Positions 26,503-35,250 are shown, counted from the first letter of the stretch. The stretch is 64,000 nucleotides of DNA from Limnohabitans sp. MORI2 (GCF_027925025.1 NZ_AP027058.1:620001-684000), one strand, 5' to 3'. Numbers and translations: made by a program. Notes: a model not told the origin generated them from the letters alone.

Positions 26503-27684
26503 ATGGCGAGTTCTAGTTTTTCTTGGGAAGACCCCTTCCAACTTGATGCCCAATTGACGGACGAAGAGCGTCAAGTCAAAGAGGCGGCAGCTTCTTACTG
26601 CCAAGAGCGTTTGGCCCCGCGTGTGTTAGAGGCTTTCCGTCACGAAAAAATGGACGCATCGATTTTTCGTGAAATGGGTGAGCTGGGCCTCTTAGGTGCC
26701 ACGATCCCTGAGGCCTATGGCGGCGCTGGTTTGAACTACGTCTGCTACGGCTTGGTGGCGCGTGAGGTGGAGCGCGTGGACTCGGGCTATCGTTCGATGA
26801 TGAGTGTGCAATCGTCTTTGGTGATGGTGCCCATCCACGAGTTTGGCTCTGAAGCCCAAAAACAAAAGTACTTGCCCAAGCTGGCCACGGGAGAGTGGAT
26901 TGGTTGCTTTGGGTTGACCGAACCCAACCACGGCTCAGACCCCGGCAGCATGATCACGCGTGCTAAAAAAGTGGCAGGGGGTTATTCGCTCTCAGGGGCC
27001 AAGATGTGGATCACCAACAGCCCGATTGCCGATGTGTTTGTGGTGTGGGCCAAAGACGATGCAGGCGCGATTCGCGGCTTCATTTTGGAAAAAGGCTGGA
27101 AGGGTTTGACCGCCCCCGCCGTGCACGGCAAGGTGGGTTTGCGTGCATCCATCACTGGCGAGATCGTGATGGACGAGGTGTTTGTGCCAGAAGAAAACGC
27201 CTTCCCCGATGTGCGTGGTTTGAAAGGCCCGTTCACCTGTTTGAACAGTGCGCGCTATGGCATCGCCTGGGGCGCTTTGGGCGCTGCTGAAGACTGCTTC
27301 CACCGTGCACGCCAATACGTGATGGACCGTCAACAGTTTGGCCGCCCTTTGGCGGCCAACCAACTGATTCAAAAGAAGTTGGCTGACATGCTGACCGAAA
27401 TTTCTTTGGGCTTGCAAGGCTGCTTGCGCTTAGGACGCATGAAAGATGAGGGGACAGCCTCAGTGGACTTGACGTCTATCTTGAAGCGCAACAGCTGCGG
27501 CAAGGCCTTGGACATTGCACGTTTGGCCCGCGACATGATGGGTGGCAATGGCATCAGCGATGAGTTTGGTGTCGCCCGCCATTTGGTAAACCTAGAAGTG
27601 GTCAACACCTACGAGGGCACACATGATGTGCATGCGCTGATCTTGGGACGTGCCATCACGGGCATTCCAGCATTCAGCAATTAA
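26503..27684 (+). CDS. gcdH: Glutaryl-CoA dehydrogenase, 393 aa
   Basis: An acyl-CoA dehydrogenase with glutaryl-CoA dehydrogenase features: the opening [14 protein letters not shown], the substrate-binding [16 protein letters not shown] region, [15 protein letters not shown], and the catalytic Glu371 in [10 protein letters not shown]. It oxidises and decarboxylates glutaryl-CoA to crotonyl-CoA. As last gene of the cluster it would consume the five-carbon dicarboxyl-CoA left after one round of beta-oxidation of pimeloyl-CoA. It converges on rpoH with a 3-base gap. Confidence 0.93.
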   Translation: MASSSFSWEDPFQLDAQLTDEERQVKEAAASYCQERLAPRVLEAFRHEKMDASIFREMGELGLLGATIPEAYGGAGLNYVCYGLVAREVERVDSGYRSMMSVQSSLVMVPIHEFGSEAQKQKYLPKLATGEWIGCFGLTEPNHGSDPGSMITRAKKVAGGYSLSGAKMWITNSPIADVFVVWAKDDAGAIRGFILEKGWKGLTAPAVHGKVGLRASITGEIVMDEVFVPEENAFPDVRGLKGPFTCLNSARYGIAWGALGAAEDCFHRARQYVMDRQQFGRPLAANQLIQKKLADMLTEISLGLQGCLRLGRMKDEGTASVDLTSILKRNSCGKALDIARLARDMMGGNGISDEFGVARHLVNLEVVNTYEGTHDVHALILGRAITGIPAFSN

Positions 27685-27687
27685 GCC

Positions 27688-28611
27688 TTAAGCGTATTCA
27701 GCCAAAGCCGCTTTCATCTTCTTCATGGCTGCCACTTCGATTTGGCGAATGCGTTCGGCGCTCACGCCGTATTCGGCAGCCAACTCGTGCAGTGTCATGC
27801 CGCCCGAGCCGTTGTCTTGCACTTTGAGCCAGCGCTCTTCCACGATGCGGCGGCTGCGTTCGTCCAACACATTGAGTGCAGCGGCGATGCCGTCAGACGC
27901 CAGCACATCGCGTTGGTGTGCGGCAATCATGGCAGTGGGCTCGTGGTTCACATCGGTCAAGTAGGCGATGGGGCCAAAGGCTTCATCGCTTTCTTCGTTG
28001 GGCGTTGGGTCGAGCAACACATCGCCGCCGGCCATGCGCATTTCCATTTCCAACACTTCTTCGGGCTTGACGTTGAGCTTGCTGGCCACGGCCTCGACTT
28101 CTTGGGTGTTGAGGCTGTTGCGATGCGTGGCTTCGGTGGCGTCGGCCTTGAAGCCTTGCTTCATCGAACGCAGGTTGAAGAACAGTTTGCGTTGGGCTTT
28201 GGTGGTGGCCACTTTGACCAAACGCCAGTTGCGCAAGATGTATTCGTGAATTTCAGCTTTGATCCAGTGCAGCGCGTAGCTGACCAGACGCACGCCCTGA
28301 TCTGGGTCAAAGCGTTTGACGGCTTTCATCAAACCAATGTTGCCTTCTTGAATCAGGTCAGCGTGGGGCAGACCGTAGCCCAAGTATTGGCGTGACACCG
28401 ACACCACCAAACGCAGGTGCGAGAGCACCAGCTTTCCAGCGGCTTCGAGGTCGTTGTTGTTTTTGAGTTGACGCGCAAACTCCTGCTCTTGCTCTGGCGT
28501 GAGCATGGGCAAGCGGTTGGCAGCACTGATGTAGGCATCGAGGTTGCCCAGCGACGGAACCAGTGCCCAAGGATTGGAAACGGCGAGTTGCTGTTGTGTG
28601 ATTGCAGTCAT
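27688..28611 (-). CDS. rpoH: RNA polymerase heat-shock sigma factor RpoH (sigma-32), 307 aa
   Basis: A group 3 sigma-70-family protein with region 2 (DLIQEGNIGLMKAVKRFDPDQG), the RpoH box (QRKLFFNLR, about residues 139-147) and region 4 with a helix-turn-helix (LHELAAEYGVSAERIRQIE). It directs polymerase to chaperone and protease promoters. AAAGGAC lies 8 bases before the ATG. The promoter region contains a perfect CIRCE operator, so the HrcA repressor encoded at 43723 probably controls this gene: a link between the two heat-shock circuits. Confidence 0.96.
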   Translation of the reverse strand: MTAITQQQLAVSNPWALVPSLGNLDAYISAANRLPMLTPEQEQEFARQLKNNNDLEAAGKLVLSHLRLVVSVSRQYLGYGLPHADLIQEGNIGLMKAVKRFDPDQGVRLVSYALHWIKAEIHEYILRNWRLVKVATTKAQRKLFFNLRSMKQGFKADATEATHRNSLNTQEVEAVASKLNVKPEEVLEMEMRMAGGDVLLDPTPNEESDEAFGPIAYLTDVNHEPTAMIAAHQRDVLASDGIAAALNVLDERSRRIVEERWLKVQDNGSGGMTLHELAAEYGVSAERIRQIEVAAMKKMKAALAEYA

Positions 28612-28641
28612 TGAATTAGTCCTTTCGGATAACTAAAACGT

Positions 28642-28671
28642 ATATTAGCACTCATGGGTGGTGAGTGCTAA
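28642..28671 (-). promoter_or_regulatory. Probable rpoH promoter overlapping the CIRCE operator
   Basis: On the minus strand a -35-like TTAGCA (28666-28671) and a -10-like TAATAT (28642-28647) are 18 bases apart. The -35 hexamer and spacer lie within the CIRCE palindrome, so a bound repressor would block polymerase. Confidence 0.55.
28645..28671. promoter_or_regulatory. CIRCE element (HrcA operator) upstream of rpoH
   Basis: TTAGCACTC (28645-28653), nine spacer bases, then GAGTGCTAA (28663-28671): a perfect match to the CIRCE consensus including spacer length. It ends 33 bases before the rpoH start. HrcA, folded with the help of GroEL, binds CIRCE and represses; heat titrates GroEL and relieves repression. 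The hrcA gene is in this window. Confidence 0.93.
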
Positions 28672-28713
28672 ACCTTGCGTATTTTAGGGGTTTACCCGTG
28701 AATCGAGAAGGTG

Positions 28714-28742
28714 TTGAGGTACTGTGTTTTTTAACATATACT
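28714..28742 (+). promoter_or_regulatory. Sigma-70-type promoter of the small Cys-rich gene
   Basis: TTGAGG (28714-28719) and TATACT (28737-28742) are separated by exactly 17 bases. Predicted transcription start is near 28749, giving a leader of about 25 bases that includes the AAGGAG ribosome site. Confidence 0.7.
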
Positions 28743-28758
28743 GAATTTAATCACAGTA
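28720..28758. promoter_or_regulatory. Tandem LexA-like (SOS) boxes
   Basis: Box 1, 28720-28739: TACTGTG...ACATAT, weaker (CTGT-N8-ACAT). Box 2, 28739-28758: TACTGA...ACAGTA, CTG-N10-CAG with 15 of 20 matches to the E. coli consensus TACTGTATATATATACAGTA. They cover the promoter spacer and the -10/start region, the right place for repression; centres are 19 bases apart. Binding by LexA is inference. Confidence 0.55.
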
Positions 28759-28773
28759 TTTAAGGAGCCCTTT

Positions 28774-29001
28774 ATGCCCCCCATGACCTTGGAGCGAATT
28801 GCTGTGCAGTGCTGCAAGAGCTGCGCGCATGTGCTTCATTCCGACTCTTCTGAAACCCATTTGCGCTGTGGCTTGGGCTATTACATCCAGCCGCCGCTCA
28901 CGCGTAAGCAAGGCCGCATGGACAGCTACCCCGTGGTGGAGGCGCATGAGCGCTGCGGCCGCTGGCGCGAGAGCCTCCAAGGTGTTTTGAGGCGAGACTA
29001 A
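28774..29001 (+). CDS. Small Cys-rich protein, possibly SOS-regulated, 75 aa
   Basis: Supported as a gene by a consensus promoter, an AAGGAG ribosome site 6 bases before the ATG, and its exact fit between rpoH and ftsY (3 bases from the ftsY stop). Cysteines at 13, 14, 17, 32 and 61 plus H19 and H22 could bind zinc; the spacing CCxxC-x14-C is zinc-ribbon-like. The C-terminal half is basic (RKQGR, GRWRES, RRD). I do not recognise the family. LexA-like boxes over the promoter suggest a DNA-damage role, but this is inference. Confidence 0.75.
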   Translation: MPPMTLERIAVQCCKSCAHVLHSDSSETHLRCGLGYYIQPPLTRKQGRMDSYPVVEAHERCGRWRESLQGVLRRD

Positions 29002-29004
29002 ACC

Positions 29005-30057
29005 TCAGCCCAAGAGGGCATCGGCAAACTCTTGGGCGTTGAAGGTTTCGAGGTCTTCCACGGCTTCGCCCACACCAATGAAATACACAGGCACAGTTGA
29101 GCCACCTGCTGCTGCGCGGCCTTGACCCCACAGTGCGATGGCTGCCAGTACGCCACCTTTGGCAGTGCCATCGAGCTTGGTGACGATGAGGCCGGTCAAC
29201 CCCAACGCTTCGTCAAAGGCCTTGACCTGAGCCAGCGCGTTTTGGCCGGTGTTGCCATCAATCACCAGCAGCACTTCATGCGGGCCAGTTTCATCGGCCT
29301 TTTGCACCACGCGTTTGATCTTTTTCAGCTCTTCCATCAGGTGCAGCTGGGTGGGCAGGCGGCCTGCGGTGTCAACCAGCACCACGTCTTTGCCGCGTGC
29401 GCGGCCTGCGGTGACGGCGTCAAAGCTCACAGAGGCGGGGTCGCCGCCTTCTTGGCTGACGATTTCTACTGTGTTGCGTGTGGCCCATACGGCCAGTTGC
29501 TCGCGGGCGGCGGCGCGGAAGGTGTCGGCCGCGGCCAGTAACACCGAAGCACCGCTGTCGCTCAAATGGCGGGTGAGCTTGCCAATGGACGTGGTTTTAC
29601 CTGCACCGTTCACGCCAGCCACCATGATGACGGTGGGTTTGTGCGCACCAATGGTGAGTGGCTGTTCGAGCGGCTTGAGCAGTTGGGCGATGGAGGCGGC
29701 CAGCAAGGCTTTGACGGCCGATGGCTCAGTCGTGGCGGTGTCTTTGACGCGCTGCTTCAAGTCTTTGAGCAAATACTCGGTGGCTTGCACGCCAGCATCG
29801 GCCATGAGCAGGGCGGTTTCTAGTTCTTCATAAAGATCGTCATCAATCTTGGTGCCAGTGAACACCGTGCTGATGCTTTGGCCTGTGCGACGCAGGCCGT
29901 GGCCCAAGCGAGCCATCCAGCTCGCGCGGGGGCGCTCCGCTGGCATTTGTTGTGGGGGGGCTTCGGATGAGGCAGCGTTTGCGGATGCCGCTGTGTTGCT
30001 GCTCTTGGCGTCTGCCGCAGGCTGATCAGCGTTTTTTTTCTTGAAGAAGCTAAACAT
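29005..30057 (-). CDS. ftsY: Signal recognition particle receptor FtsY, 350 aa
   Basis: An SRP-type GTPase: short Ala/Gln-rich acidic N-terminal region (about 1-50), N-domain helical bundle, then G motifs GVNGAGKTTSIGKL (G1), DTFRAAAREQL, DTAGR (G3) and TKLDGTAKGG (G4). It docks ribosome-SRP complexes to the Sec translocon at the inner membrane. The acidic A domain is short compared with E. coli FtsY. Divergent from rsmD, as in many Proteobacteria. Confidence 0.96.
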   Translation of the reverse strand: MFSFFKKKNADQPAADAKSSNTAASANAASSEAPPQQMPAERPRASWMARLGHGLRRTGQSISTVFTGTKIDDDLYEELETALLMADAGVQATEYLLKDLKQRVKDTATTEPSAVKALLAASIAQLLKPLEQPLTIGAHKPTVIMVAGVNGAGKTTSIGKLTRHLSDSGASVLLAAADTFRAAAREQLAVWATRNTVEIVSQEGGDPASVSFDAVTAGRARGKDVVLVDTAGRLPTQLHLMEELKKIKRVVQKADETGPHEVLLVIDGNTGQNALAQVKAFDEALGLTGLIVTKLDGTAKGGVLAAIALWGQGRAAAGGSTVPVYFIGVGEAVEDLETFNAQEFADALLG

Positions 30058-30087
30058 GTGTGGGGGTTTCTAGAATCGGTCCATTCT

Positions 30088-30711
30088 ATGAAAACCCGCA
30101 CACCCAAATCTTTCAACACCCCTCCCGCCAAACCTGTCGCCGAGAAGCGACACAAAGGTGCTGGCGAGGTGCGCATCATTGGTGGCGAATGGCGCCGCAC
30201 CAAATTGCCCGTGGCCCTTAAGCCTGGCCTGCGCCCCACGCCCGACCGTGTGCGTGAGACCTTGTTCAACTGGCTTGGTCAGTCGCTCGTGGGCTGGCGC
30301 TGTGTAGATCCATTTGCGGGCACAGGCGCCTTGGGTTTTGAAGCTGCCTCGCGCGGCGCGGCCCATGTGCAGGTGTGCGAGCTTGACCCTGCTTTGGTGG
30401 CGCAGCTCAGCACCCAAGTCAATCGTCTCAAGGCCAACAATGTGCATGTGTTGCGTACCGATGGCGTGGCTTGCTTGAGGCAGCTCAGTGCTGCGAGCGT
30501 GGACTTGATCTTCATTGATCCGCCGTTTGATGGCGCGTTGTTTGAACCCGCCTTGCAAGCGGCTGTCAAAGCCGTCAAGGTCGATGGGTATGTGTACCTC
30601 GAAGCACCTGTGGCGTGGACGGATGAGCAGTTAGCGCCGATGGGTCTTTCGCTGCACCGTCATCTGAAGGCGGGGGCGGTGCATGCGCACTTGCTGCGCC
30701 CAATTGCATAA
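30088..30711 (+). CDS. rsmD: 16S rRNA (guanine(966)-N(2))-methyltransferase RsmD, 207 aa
   Basis: Opening GGEWRRTKLPV...LRPTPDRVRETLFNWL is the RsmD hallmark; the AdoMet fold follows with DPFAGTGALGFEAASRGA and the catalytic DPPF (LIFIDPPFDG). It methylates G966 of 16S rRNA during 30S assembly. I use the ATG at 30088; the frame opens earlier with GTG at 30058, overlapping the ftsY start codon region, which is less likely. Followed by coaD, a common pairing. Confidence 0.94.
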   Translation: MKTRTPKSFNTPPAKPVAEKRHKGAGEVRIIGGEWRRTKLPVALKPGLRPTPDRVRETLFNWLGQSLVGWRCVDPFAGTGALGFEAASRGAAHVQVCELDPALVAQLSTQVNRLKANNVHVLRTDGVACLRQLSAASVDLIFIDPPFDGALFEPALQAAVKAVKVDGYVYLEAPVAWTDEQLAPMGLSLHRHLKAGAVHAHLLRPIA

Positions 30712-30747
30712 TCAGAATCGATTCTTAGAAAGACACAGGAGCATCGC

Positions 30748-31245
30748 ATGTCCAAGCACGTTGTCGCCATTTACCCCGGCACCTTTGACCCCATCAGCTT
30801 GGGCCATGAAGACATCCTGTTGCGCGCCGCAGCGATGTTTGACAAAGTCATCTTGGCAGTGGCCACAGCGCACCACAAGAAGACCTTGTTCACTTTGGAT
30901 GAGCGCATGGACATGGCGCGCGAAGCCATGGCTGCGCACCCTCAAGTGGAAGTGGTGCCTTTCACGGGTTTGGCTCGCGATTTTGTGCGCAGCCACAACG
31001 CCACCGTGATGGTGCGCGGTGTGCGTACTGTGACCGACTTTGACTACGAGTTTCAGCTCGCTGGCATGAACCGCGAACTGATGCCTGAGGTTGAAACCGT
31101 ATTCCTCACGCCCAGCGCCAAATACCAATTCATCTCCAGCACCTTTGTGCGTGAAATTTCATTGCTGGGTGCAGGCGACGATGGCAAAAACTTGGTGTCT
31201 GCGGGCGTCTACAAGCGTCTGTTGGCCAAGCGCGCCGCTCAGTAA
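30748..31245 (+). CDS. coaD: Phosphopantetheine adenylyltransferase CoaD, 165 aa
   Basis: A nucleotidyltransferase with the T/S-x-GH motif (YPGTFDPISLGHEDIL) and the C-terminal ISSTFVREI. It converts 4'-phosphopantetheine and ATP to dephospho-CoA, the penultimate step of CoA synthesis. Normal length. A CAGGAGC ribosome site precedes the ATG. It follows rsmD by 36 bases. Confidence 0.96.
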   Translation: MSKHVVAIYPGTFDPISLGHEDILLRAAAMFDKVILAVATAHHKKTLFTLDERMDMAREAMAAHPQVEVVPFTGLARDFVRSHNATVMVRGVRTVTDFDYEFQLAGMNRELMPEVETVFLTPSAKYQFISSTFVREISLLGAGDDGKNLVSAGVYKRLLAKRAAQ

Positions 31246-31302
31246 GCTTGGTTGCTGAAACTACTTCAGTACCGATAGCTCGTATCGCTTGCACAGATCG
31301 CC

Positions 31303-32025
31303 ATGACTGACTTTTTGCTCATTCGCCACGGCGAGACCGCGTGGAACCGCGAGCTGAGGTTTCAAGGTCAGTTGGATGTGCCATTGAATGACATGGGTTT
31401 TGAACAAGCACAACGTTTGAAAACTCGCATGGTGCAAGCTTTGGGCGAATGGCAAGCGCAGGGCCGTGTACCCACCCGACTCATCAGCAGCGACTTACTT
31501 CGTGCCCAGCAAACGGCCCAACCTGTGGCCGAAGTGTTGGGCCACACCTGCATCTTGAATGCAGGTTTGCGTGAACAGTGCTACGGCATGTTTGAAGGCA
31601 TGCGCAGCTCCGACATTCAAGCCCAATACCCTGAGGCTTGGCAGCGCTGGTTGGCCTTTGATGCAGACGATGCGGTTCAGGGTGCTGAGAGCACACGAGT
31701 CTTTCACGACCGTGTGATTGCCACGCTACAAGACCTTGCCCAGCAATACGCCGGTGAGCATGTGGTGGTGGTCACGCATGGCGGCGTGCTCGACATGGTC
31801 TGGCGTCATGCGCAGGCCTTGTCGCTCAGCGGCCCGCGTGTGTGTGACATTCCTAATGCTGGGCTCAACCAAGTGGCTTGGCGAGATGGTGGGCTGCACA
31901 TAAAGCTCTGGGCCGATGCAGCGCACTTGGCCGATTTGCCTGATCAGCCTGTGTACAGCCAAAAGCGTTTGCTTGAGGCACGTGAGCAACTAACCCCACA
32001 AACACATACCAACGGTGTGGCCTAA
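31303..32025 (+). CDS. Histidine phosphatase (phosphoglycerate-mutase-like) protein, 240 aa
   Basis: Branch-1 histidine phosphatase with the phospho-accepting LLIRHGETAWNREL near the N-terminus, EQCYGMFEG, and the second His in VVTHGGVLDMV. Members include cofactor-dependent phosphoglycerate mutase and broad phosphatases such as GpmB or CobC; the lack of longer mutase insertions suggests a phosphatase. It lies between coaD and the ferredoxin gene on the same strand. Confidence 0.88.
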   Translation: MTDFLLIRHGETAWNRELRFQGQLDVPLNDMGFEQAQRLKTRMVQALGEWQAQGRVPTRLISSDLLRAQQTAQPVAEVLGHTCILNAGLREQCYGMFEGMRSSDIQAQYPEAWQRWLAFDADDAVQGAESTRVFHDRVIATLQDLAQQYAGEHVVVVTHGGVLDMVWRHAQALSLSGPRVCDIPNAGLNQVAWRDGGLHIKLWADAAHLADLPDQPVYSQKRLLEAREQLTPQTHTNGVA

Positions 32026-32055
32026 ATCGCTGCGGGATAATTGGCTTTTACTTAG

Positions 32056-32328
<273 letters not shown>

Positions 32329-32347
32329 TTCAACCTCGGGATTGATG

Positions 32348-32830
32348 CTAGGGGCTAGCGTTAGCAGGCACCGCTTTGGCGGTGCTTTTCTTTTTGGGTG
32401 CAGTTGGGTCCACGGCGGTGAAGTAAGGGCTGTTGGGTTGACGGCTGTGCTTGCCGTGGCGTTTGGGGATGTTTGTGAGCGACTCGTGACTCACGGGGTT
32501 TGCAGGCGCTAGAGGGAGCGTGTTCAGCCTGATCGGGGCGGATTGCGCCGCTTGACGCTCGGATTGCACGCGTTGTTTTTCGAGAGATTGCGCTTCGCGC
32601 AACTCATGGGTAGCGATGTTGTTTTTGTCTTGTCCAGTGGTGTGCAGCACCGAGCTGGGTTTAACTTCTGTCGCTGCTGTGTTCGCGCATTGGCTGGATG
32701 TGCTGTAGGCCTCACCGCAGCGGTAGACCGTATCGGCTAAGGCTGTTGAGTTCATGAGCGTTGCCATGAAAAACATGGCAGCCCAAAGCTCAGGTGCGCT
32801 CATCCCCTTTGGCTTGTGTTTTTTCAGCAT
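32348..32830 (-). CDS. DUF4124-like exported protein, 160 aa
   Basis: An N-terminal signal peptide (basic KKHKPKG, hydrophobic stretch, cut after ALA near residue 32) is followed by [17 protein letters not shown], a short two-Cys module like the DUF4124 domain, then a charged and Pro-rich low-complexity tail. The ATG at 32830 has GGGAG 6 bases upstream (minus strand) and overlaps the end of pth by 41 bases. The role is unknown; the tail suggests a flexible periplasmic protein. Confidence 0.75.
   Translation of the reverse strand: MLKKHKPKGMSAPELWAAMFFMATLMNSTALADTVYRCGEAYSTSSQCANTAATEVKPSSVLHTTGQDKNNIATHELREAQSLEKQRVQSERQAAQSAPIRLNTLPLAPANPVSHESLTNIPKRHGKHSRQPNSPYFTAVDPTAPKKKSTAKAVPANASP
32368..32394 (+). 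terminator. Intrinsic terminator of the ferredoxin gene, inside the convergent gene
   Basis: GCACCGC (32368-32374), loop TTTG, GCGGTGC (32379-32385), then TTTTCTTTTT. It ends plus-strand transcription 40 bases past the ferredoxin stop, within the coding end of the DUF4124-like gene. Confidence 0.8.
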
Positions 32831-33464
32831 CAGCAGCTCCCGCTTTCTCAGTGCCAGGCAGCGTCGCTGGCCGAGGTGGTTTGGGCCGGGGCGGCTTGGC
32901 GGTGTGAATCATTTGCGTGGCTTTCACCATGTCGCCCGCAAGCAAATGCGGCAAGGCCAAGCTGGTGCGTGTGATGCAGTCCTCAATGGCGGTGCGTTGG
33001 TCAGGTGCTGGTTTTTTCAGCACCCAATTTGCAACCTCTGATTTCACACCGGGGTGGCCAATGCCAATGCGCAGTCGCCAGTATTGGTCTGTGCCGAGCT
33101 GTGCATGAATATCGCGCAGGCCATTGTGGCCCGCATGGCTGCCGCCGAGTTTGAGTTTGGCTTCGCCGGGCGTGATGTCCAACTCGTCGTGCACCACCAA
33201 AATTTCTTGCGGCTGAATTTTGAAGAAACGTGCCAAAGCTCCCACCGACTTGCCTGAGAGGTTCATGAAGGTTTGAGGCTCGAGCAGCCACACGTTTTCG
33301 CCTTTGACAGATGTACGCGCCACCAAGCCATGGTACGAACGATCGGGCTGGAGTGAGACTTTGAGGTCACGCGCGGCGGTATCCACCCACCAAAAACCTG
33401 CGTTGTGCCGCGTGGCTTCGTATTCAGTGCCAGGGTTGCCCAGGCCAACAATGAGCTTGATCAT
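32790..33464 (-). CDS. pth: Peptidyl-tRNA hydrolase, 224 aa
   Basis: Starts [23 protein letters not shown] with the catalytic His in RHNAG, and has NLSGKSV and HDELDI...[13 protein letters not shown]. It frees tRNA from dropped-off peptidyl-tRNA. Usual length is near 190-200; this one has an extra C-terminal tail of about 35 residues rich in Pro, Lys, Ala and Glu. The start at 33464 matches the family exactly; an upstream in-frame TTG is rejected. Same strand as rplY, a classic neighbour. Confidence 0.96.
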   Translation of the reverse strand: MIKLIVGLGNPGTEYEATRHNAGFWWVDTAARDLKVSLQPDRSYHGLVARTSVKGENVWLLEPQTFMNLSGKSVGALARFFKIQPQEILVVHDELDITPGEAKLKLGGSHAGHNGLRDIHAQLGTDQYWRLRIGIGHPGVKSEVANWVLKKPAPDQRTAIEDCITRTSLALPHLLAGDMVKATQMIHTAKPPRPKPPRPATLPGTEKAGAADAEKTQAKGDERT

Positions 33465-33492
33465 GTGTGAATTATCAATGAGTGTGCACCAA

Positions 33493-33520
33493 TGAAAACG
33501 GCCCACCGAGGTGGGCCGTT
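33493..33520 (-). terminator. Intrinsic terminator after rplY
   Basis: AACGGCCCACC (33497-33507) and GGTGGGCCGTT (33510-33520) form an 11-bp stem with a 2-base loop; on the minus strand it ends in TTTT (the last two inside the stem). It lies between rplY and pth. Confidence 0.8.
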
Positions 33521-33539
33521 GCAACAATCTACAAAGAGA

Positions 33540-34151
33540 TTATTTTTTCTTTTTATCGTCAGCAGCTTCGGCAGCGGCAGGTGCTGCTTCTTCTTTCGTT
33601 GCAACAACAGCCACCAACACGGGGTTGGATTTGCCGTGTGTCACAACAGTCACGCCTGCGGGCAAGGTGATGTCGTTGACGTGCAAAGAGTGACCTTTGG
33701 TCAAGCCGCTCAAGTCCACAGCGATGAATTCGGGCAAGTCTTTGGGCATGCAAGAGACTTCCAATTCAGTGGCGATGTGGTTGATCAAGCAGTGGTCTGC
33801 TTTCACAGCGGGAGAGTTCTCTTCGCCAGAGTAGTGCACAGGCACTTTTTTCTTCATCTTGGTGTTGCCATCGATGCGTTGGAAGTCGATGTGCAAAACG
33901 AGTTGCTTGTAGGGGTGGTATTGCACGTCGCGCAACAACACTTCGGTTGTTTTGCCGTTCAATTCCATTTGCAAGACAGAAGCGTGGAAAGCTTCTTTCT
34001 TCAAAGCGTGCCACAAAGCGTTGTGATCGATTTCGATCAATGAAGGTTCAGTAGCGCCACCGTAGACGATGCCAGGTGTACGACCAGTGATACGCAGACG
34101 GCGGCTCGCACCCGTTCCCTGCTTAGCGCGCTCAAAAGCGACAAATTTCAT
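33540..34151 (-). CDS. rplY: 50S ribosomal protein L25 (CTC form), 203 aa
   Basis: N-terminal 5S-rRNA-binding domain ([21 protein letters not shown]) plus the C-terminal beta extension of the long CTC/TL5 type ([29 protein letters not shown]). The Ala/Glu/Lys tail is low complexity. It binds 5S rRNA in the central protuberance. TGGAG precedes the ATG. Downstream of prs, separated by a terminator-like hairpin, so expression may be partly independent. Confidence 0.96.
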   Translation of the reverse strand: MKFVAFERAKQGTGASRRLRITGRTPGIVYGGATEPSLIEIDHNALWHALKKEAFHASVLQMELNGKTTEVLLRDVQYHPYKQLVLHIDFQRIDGNTKMKKKVPVHYSGEENSPAVKADHCLINHIATELEVSCMPKDLPEFIAVDLSGLTKGHSLHVNDITLPAGVTVVTHGKSNPVLVAVVATKEEAAPAAAEAADDKKKK

Positions 34152-34193
34152 AATTAACTCCAGTAAGAACCCACCGCGACCAGTGTGGCTCCA

Positions 34194-34223
34194 GTTTTAA
34201 AAATAGGCTGCATGAATGCAGCC
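34194..34223 (-). terminator. Terminator-like hairpin between prs and rplY
   Basis: GGCTGCA (34206-34212), loop TGAA, TGCAGCC (34217-34223); reading the minus strand it is followed by TATTTTTAAAA. It may fully end the prs transcript or act as an attenuator. Confidence 0.65.
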
Positions 34224-34256
34224 CGGGGTCGATGTTCGACGACTTGAACGCTGCTG

Positions 34257-35231
34257 TTAGAACAGCTGGTCTTGGTCGGAGAACAAACTCATGACCGACT
34301 CACCGCTGGCAATGCGTTGGATCGTTTCGGCGATCAACGGAGCCACAGTGAGTTGGCGAATTTTCTTGCAGGCGCGGCCAGCTTCGCTCAAAGGAATGGT
34401 GTTGGTCACCACGACTTCGTCGAGGGCATCGCCTTTGGCAATGCGTTCAATCGCAGGGCCAGAGAAGATGGGGTGTGTGCAGTAGGCGTACACCTTCTTA
34501 GCGCCACGTGTTTTCAAGACTTCAGCGGCTTTGACCAAAGTGCCGGCGGTGTCGATCATGTCGTCCATGATCACGCAGTTGCGGCCTTCGATGTCGCCAA
34601 TGACGTTCATCACTTCAGACACGTTGGCTTTGGGGCGACGCTTGTCGATGATGGCCAAGTCGCAACCGAGTTGCTTGGCCAATGCACGAGCACGCACCAC
34701 GCCACCCACATCGGGTGACACAACGATCAAGTCGTCGTAGTTCTTGGTGCGCAAATCGCCCAACAAAACAGGGGAGGCGTAGATGTTGTCAACAGGGACG
34801 TTGAAGAAGCCTTGGATTTGGTCAGCGTGCAAGTCCATGGTCAACACGCGGGCCACGCCTGCTGTTTGCAGCAAGTCCGCCACAAGTTTGGCAGAAATTG
34901 GCACACGGCTTGAACGTGGGCGGCGGTCTTGACGGGCATAGCCGTAGTAGGGGATGACCGCGCTGATGCGCTCTGCTGAGGCGCGCTTCAAAGCGTCGAC
35001 CATGATCAGCAATTCCATCAAGCTTTCGTTGGTGGGAGCGCATGTGCTTTGCACCACGAACACATCGCGGGCGCGCACGTTTTGGTTGATTTCAACGGTG
35101 ACTTCACCGTCAGAGAAGCGACCCACATGAGCTGCGCCAACTTCGATGCCGAGGTGGTTTGCAATTTCGGCAGCCAAAGTGGGATTGGCGTTGCCAGTAA
35201 ATACCATGAAGTCGGGGGTGTGGGTCGACAT
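34257..35231 (-). CDS. prs: Ribose-phosphate pyrophosphokinase, 324 aa
   Basis: A class I PRPP synthase: [26 protein letters not shown] (catalytic region), [17 protein letters not shown], and the PRPP motif [13 protein letters not shown]. It makes PRPP from ribose 5-phosphate and ATP. ATG 35231 gives [17 protein letters not shown] as in relatives; longer in-frame starts run into the tRNA gene. Order ispE - tRNA-Gln - prs - rplY - pth is a conserved Proteobacterial arrangement. Confidence 0.97.
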   Translation of the reverse strand: MSTHTPDFMVFTGNANPTLAAEIANHLGIEVGAAHVGRFSDGEVTVEINQNVRARDVFVVQSTCAPTNESLMELLIMVDALKRASAERISAVIPYYGYARQDRRPRSSRVPISAKLVADLLQTAGVARVLTMDLHADQIQGFFNVPVDNIYASPVLLGDLRTKNYDDLIVVSPDVGGVVRARALAKQLGCDLAIIDKRRPKANVSEVMNVIGDIEGRNCVIMDDMIDTAGTLVKAAEVLKTRGAKKVYAYCTHPIFSGPAIERIAKGDALDEVVVTNTIPLSEAGRACKKIRQLTVAPLIAETIQRIASGESVMSLFSDQDQLF

Positions 35232-35250
35232 AAGTGCTCTTGAAAGAGTT

